Assembly (NCBI GenBank): GCA_039105265.1
Contig: JAPFFF010000002.1
Coordinates: forward strand, 5,332,001 to 5,396,000
Direction: 5' to 3'
Length of the DNA stretch: 64,000 nt
From: Tritrichomonas musculus
Lineage: Eukaryota; Parabasalia; Tritrichomonadida; Tritrichomonadidae
Shown piece after piece: positions 62,079 to 64,000 of this stretch. Below the pieces are notes generated by a model that had not been told where the DNA came from, searched no databases, and saw nothing but the letters and a program-made list of their open reading frames with translations. Position 1 is the stretch's first letter; each line of letters starts with the position of its first letter. The translations under genes were made by a program, and so were the position numbers.

Positions 62079-62525
62079 TACAATTTGTTGTTGAACACCA
62101 ACAAACAGTTGTGGTGTATTGATATTATATTTTTGTCTCATTTGTTCAATGAGTTCTTTTGTTTTCTTATCATTAACTTTCCTGATACTGTAATTATAAT
62201 ACTTGTATTCTTTAAATGATTGCTCTTCATTTGAACCTTCAACGAAGAACTCAATAGATGTTGTTGATATTCTTCTTCTAACATTTGATGTTAATGTTAT
62301 ATATTCGAGCCCGAGTTCAACAATCTTATCATAATATAATCGTTTGAATTCATTATCTTTGTTCTTCAATGATATGTATATCACTTTAGATTTATATGCA
62401 GCCTTTCCACAAGGTATTGGATATCTATCACACAGAATTGAGAAATCACATTGTTTGAACTTCTCTGATTCATCCAACATATCAATAAGTGAATTGATGT
62501 AATCATAAACTTTTGGTGTTGACAT
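62067..62525 (-). CDS. Polinton protein of unknown function (152 aa)
   Basis: 152 residues with alternating strands and helices (KVYDYINSLIDML, KVIYISLKN, LGLEYITLTSN). Overlaps the ATPase 3' end. No family recognised. A second, identical copy is at 63352-63810. Confidence 0.6.
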   Translation of the reverse strand: MSTPKVYDYINSLIDMLDESEKFKQCDFSILCDRYPIPCGKAAYKSKVIYISLKNKDNEFKRLYYDKIVELGLEYITLTSNVRRRISTTSIEFFVEGSNEEQSFKEYKYYNYSIRKVNDKKTKELIEQMRQKYNINTPQLFVGVQQQIVLDE

Positions 62526-62599
62526 ATCTTTAGAGTGAAATTAAAAAACAAAAAACAAAAATAAAGTTCATCAGCTTGAGAATGAATTGAATGAATTGT

Positions 62600-62842
62600 C
62601 TAATAAATGAGTTCTTCAAGTTCAGCAATTAATTCAATAGGACCGTTGAATTTCTTTAGTTGTTCAATAAAGTGATTTATCTCTTTTAGTACTCCGTCAA
62701 CAACATCATCATTATCGTAGAGGTATTTTAATGCAGGTCTCCAACCTTTTAGCTTTTTGTTGATTCTATTAATGAGGATGCTTAATTGTTCCTCCGTTTG
62801 TCGGAGGCAGCGAGTGCTCGCAGCTTCGGCTTGGTTTGACAT
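62600..62842 (-). CDS. Polinton small helical protein (80 aa)
   Basis: 80 residues, mostly helical (EEQLSILINRINKKL, LKEINHFIEQLKKF), on the same strand 74 bp upstream of the 152-residue gene. The part up to the duplication limit recurs at the window end. Function unknown. Confidence 0.5.
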   Translation of the reverse strand: MSNQAEAASTRCLRQTEEQLSILINRINKKLKGWRPALKYLYDNDDVVDGVLKEINHFIEQLKKFNGPIELIAELEELIY

Positions 62843-63090
62843 TATAAATTGCTGATAAAAAAATAAAAAATTTTTGAAAGTTCTATTTTTCGTTATTTTT
62901 CGTTGTTGTTATTTTTGGGAGTTCGTCAATTTATTCAAAATTTGTCTATGCCATTTTGTGAAAGTTTCGAGGGTTAATTTTGAAAAAGTGGCGATTTTTT
63001 GAGTCATGTAGCTGAGGTTTGGGGTCTGTAAACCCTATGACAAGGGGGTCATTTTTATCTGCCCGTCCAGACGGTCCACTATCACTACTA
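62843..63090. other. spacer at the duplication junction
   Basis: About 250 bp present once in the window. It is GC-richer at 63000-63090, with 'gacaagggggtc' and 'cccgtccagacggtcc'. This is where copy one of the tandem unit meets copy two, and it may represent an element end or a recombination site. Confidence 0.4.
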
Positions 63091-64000
63091 TCCTATTTTA
63101 TCAATACCATCAGTCAGCTTCGACATAAGAATCTAATCATATTCGTTAACATCCAGTTCTTCAAAGCTTTAACAACAGAATGGAAAAATAATGCAACATC
63201 ATTCTTCATCTTTAGTGGTTATTCACGACAGAAACTCGGCTACATATATCAACAAGTTCCATTTCCAATAGATTTCGAAGAGCTATGGAATCGATACAGA
63301 ACAATGAAAGCACATCAATTCGTTTTAATCAATGTTCGAACTAATAACCTTTCATTCATCTAATACAATTTGTTGTTGAACACCAACAAACAGTTGTGGT
63401 GTATTGATATTATATTTTTGTCTCATTTGTTCAATGAGTTCTTTTGTTTTCTTATCATTAACTTTCCTGATACTGTAATTATAATACTTGTATTCTTTAA
63501 ATGATTGCTCTTCATTTGAACCTTCAACGAAGAACTCAATAGATGTTGTTGATATTCTTCTTCTAACATTTGATGTTAATGTTATATATTCGAGCCCGAG
63601 TTCAACAATCTTATCATAATATAATCGTTTGAATTCATTATCTTTGTTCTTCAATGATATGTATATCACTTTAGATTTATATGCAGCCTTTCCACAAGGT
63701 ATTGGATATCTATCACACAGAATTGAGAAATCACATTGTTTGAACTTCTCTGATTCATCCAACATATCAATAAGTGAATTGATGTAATCATAAACTTTTG
63801 GTGTTGACATATCTTTAGAGTGAAATTAAAAAACAAAAAACAAAAATAAAGTTCATCAGCTTGAGAATGAATTGAATGAATTGTCTAATAAATGAGTTCT
63901 TCAAGTTCAGCAATTAATTCAATAGGACCGTTGAATTTCTTTAGTTGTTCAATAAAGTGATTTATCTCTTTTAGTACTCCGTCAACAACATCATCATTAT
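63091..64000. repeat. second copy of a 1,285-bp tandem duplication in the Polinton
   Basis: Sequence from 63091 to the window end repeats 61806-62715 almost without change, at a constant offset of 1,285 bp. It contains the ATPase 3' end, a second complete 152-residue gene (63352-63810, minus) and the start of a second small helical gene. The near identity means the duplication is very recent or an assembly effect. Confidence 0.85.

Larger units (their letters stand above)
51685..64000. mobile_element. Maverick/Polinton element, right end outside window
   Basis: A fossil-type virus-like DNA element. Visible parts in order are a fibre-like protein, an HNH endonuclease, a protein-primed DNA polymerase B, several small genes, a packaging ATPase and two further small genes. 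Genes lie on both strands and are tightly packed with 40-100 bp spacing, unlike the host region. The recognised parts look open, so the copy seems young. Capsid, protease and integrase genes are not in the window, so completeness cannot be judged. One tandem duplication is seen at the right edge. The left boundary is approximate. Confidence 0.85.

Overview
The window looks like a trichomonad (Parabasalia) genome, most likely Tritrichomonas. The DNA is very AT-rich and most intact genes have no introns. The gene content is typical of the group: BspA-like leucine-rich repeats, DUF3447/ankyrin proteins, BTB-F5/8C proteins, Sel1-repeat proteins, TKL-type kinases and a bacterial-type GH78 enzyme. 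Several ATGs are preceded 6-30 nt upstream by the trichomonad Initiator, TCA(Py)(T/A). No rRNA gene or CRISPR array was seen, and no intron with the trichomonad GTAYGT/ACTAAC signals.

Layout. 1-9.5 kb: the 3' end of an alpha-L-rhamnosidase, a BspA fragment, a hAT-like element with a perfect 8-bp target duplication, a C2-TerD fusion gene, an F5/8C fragment, a probable MULE-like element, a decayed small gene and a ubiquitin-fold-like gene. 9.5-16.3 kb: almost gene-free, with a large inverted-repeat element, several near-perfect palindromes and 30-45 nt homopolymers. 16.3-24.9 kb: a BspA fragment, a DUF3447-BspA gene, a tRNA-like sequence, an ankyrin gene, a 0.86-kb element with ~95-bp inverted repeats, and a four-TM protein. 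25-35 kb: a coiled-coil gene, a BTB-F5/8C gene, a truncated F5/8C fragment, a long Sel1 protein and a coiled-coil pseudogene. 35.4-43.5 kb: two divergent kinase genes. One is a predicted pseudokinase followed by 13 ankyrin units that alternate with non-coding spacers; the other is a kinase with about twenty Sel1 repeats. 43.9-51 kb: a membrane-anchored surface protein, a beta-amylase (GH14) pseudogene, a TA-flanked mariner-type MITE, an SLC45/GPH-like sugar transporter, a small unknown gene, a 204-bp tandem repeat and an ankyrin-gene fragment.

51.7-64.0 kb is part of a Maverick/Polinton element. It carries a fibre-like protein, an HNH endonuclease, a protein-primed family B DNA polymerase with an internal HNH module, four small genes, a packaging ATPase and two more small genes. 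A 1,285-bp segment is tandemly repeated at the right edge. The recognised parts look open and young. Capsid, protease and integrase genes are not in this window, so the element continues to the right or is incomplete.

Functionally the host genes fall into surface and repeat proteins (BspA, ankyrin, beta-helix, four-TM), signalling (kinases, BTB, C2) and carbohydrate use (rhamnosidase, sugar transporter, dead beta-amylase). The strongest candidate for undescribed biology is the kinase-ankyrin locus. Its ankyrin codons are open in every unit while the spacers between them are stop-rich and vary in length.
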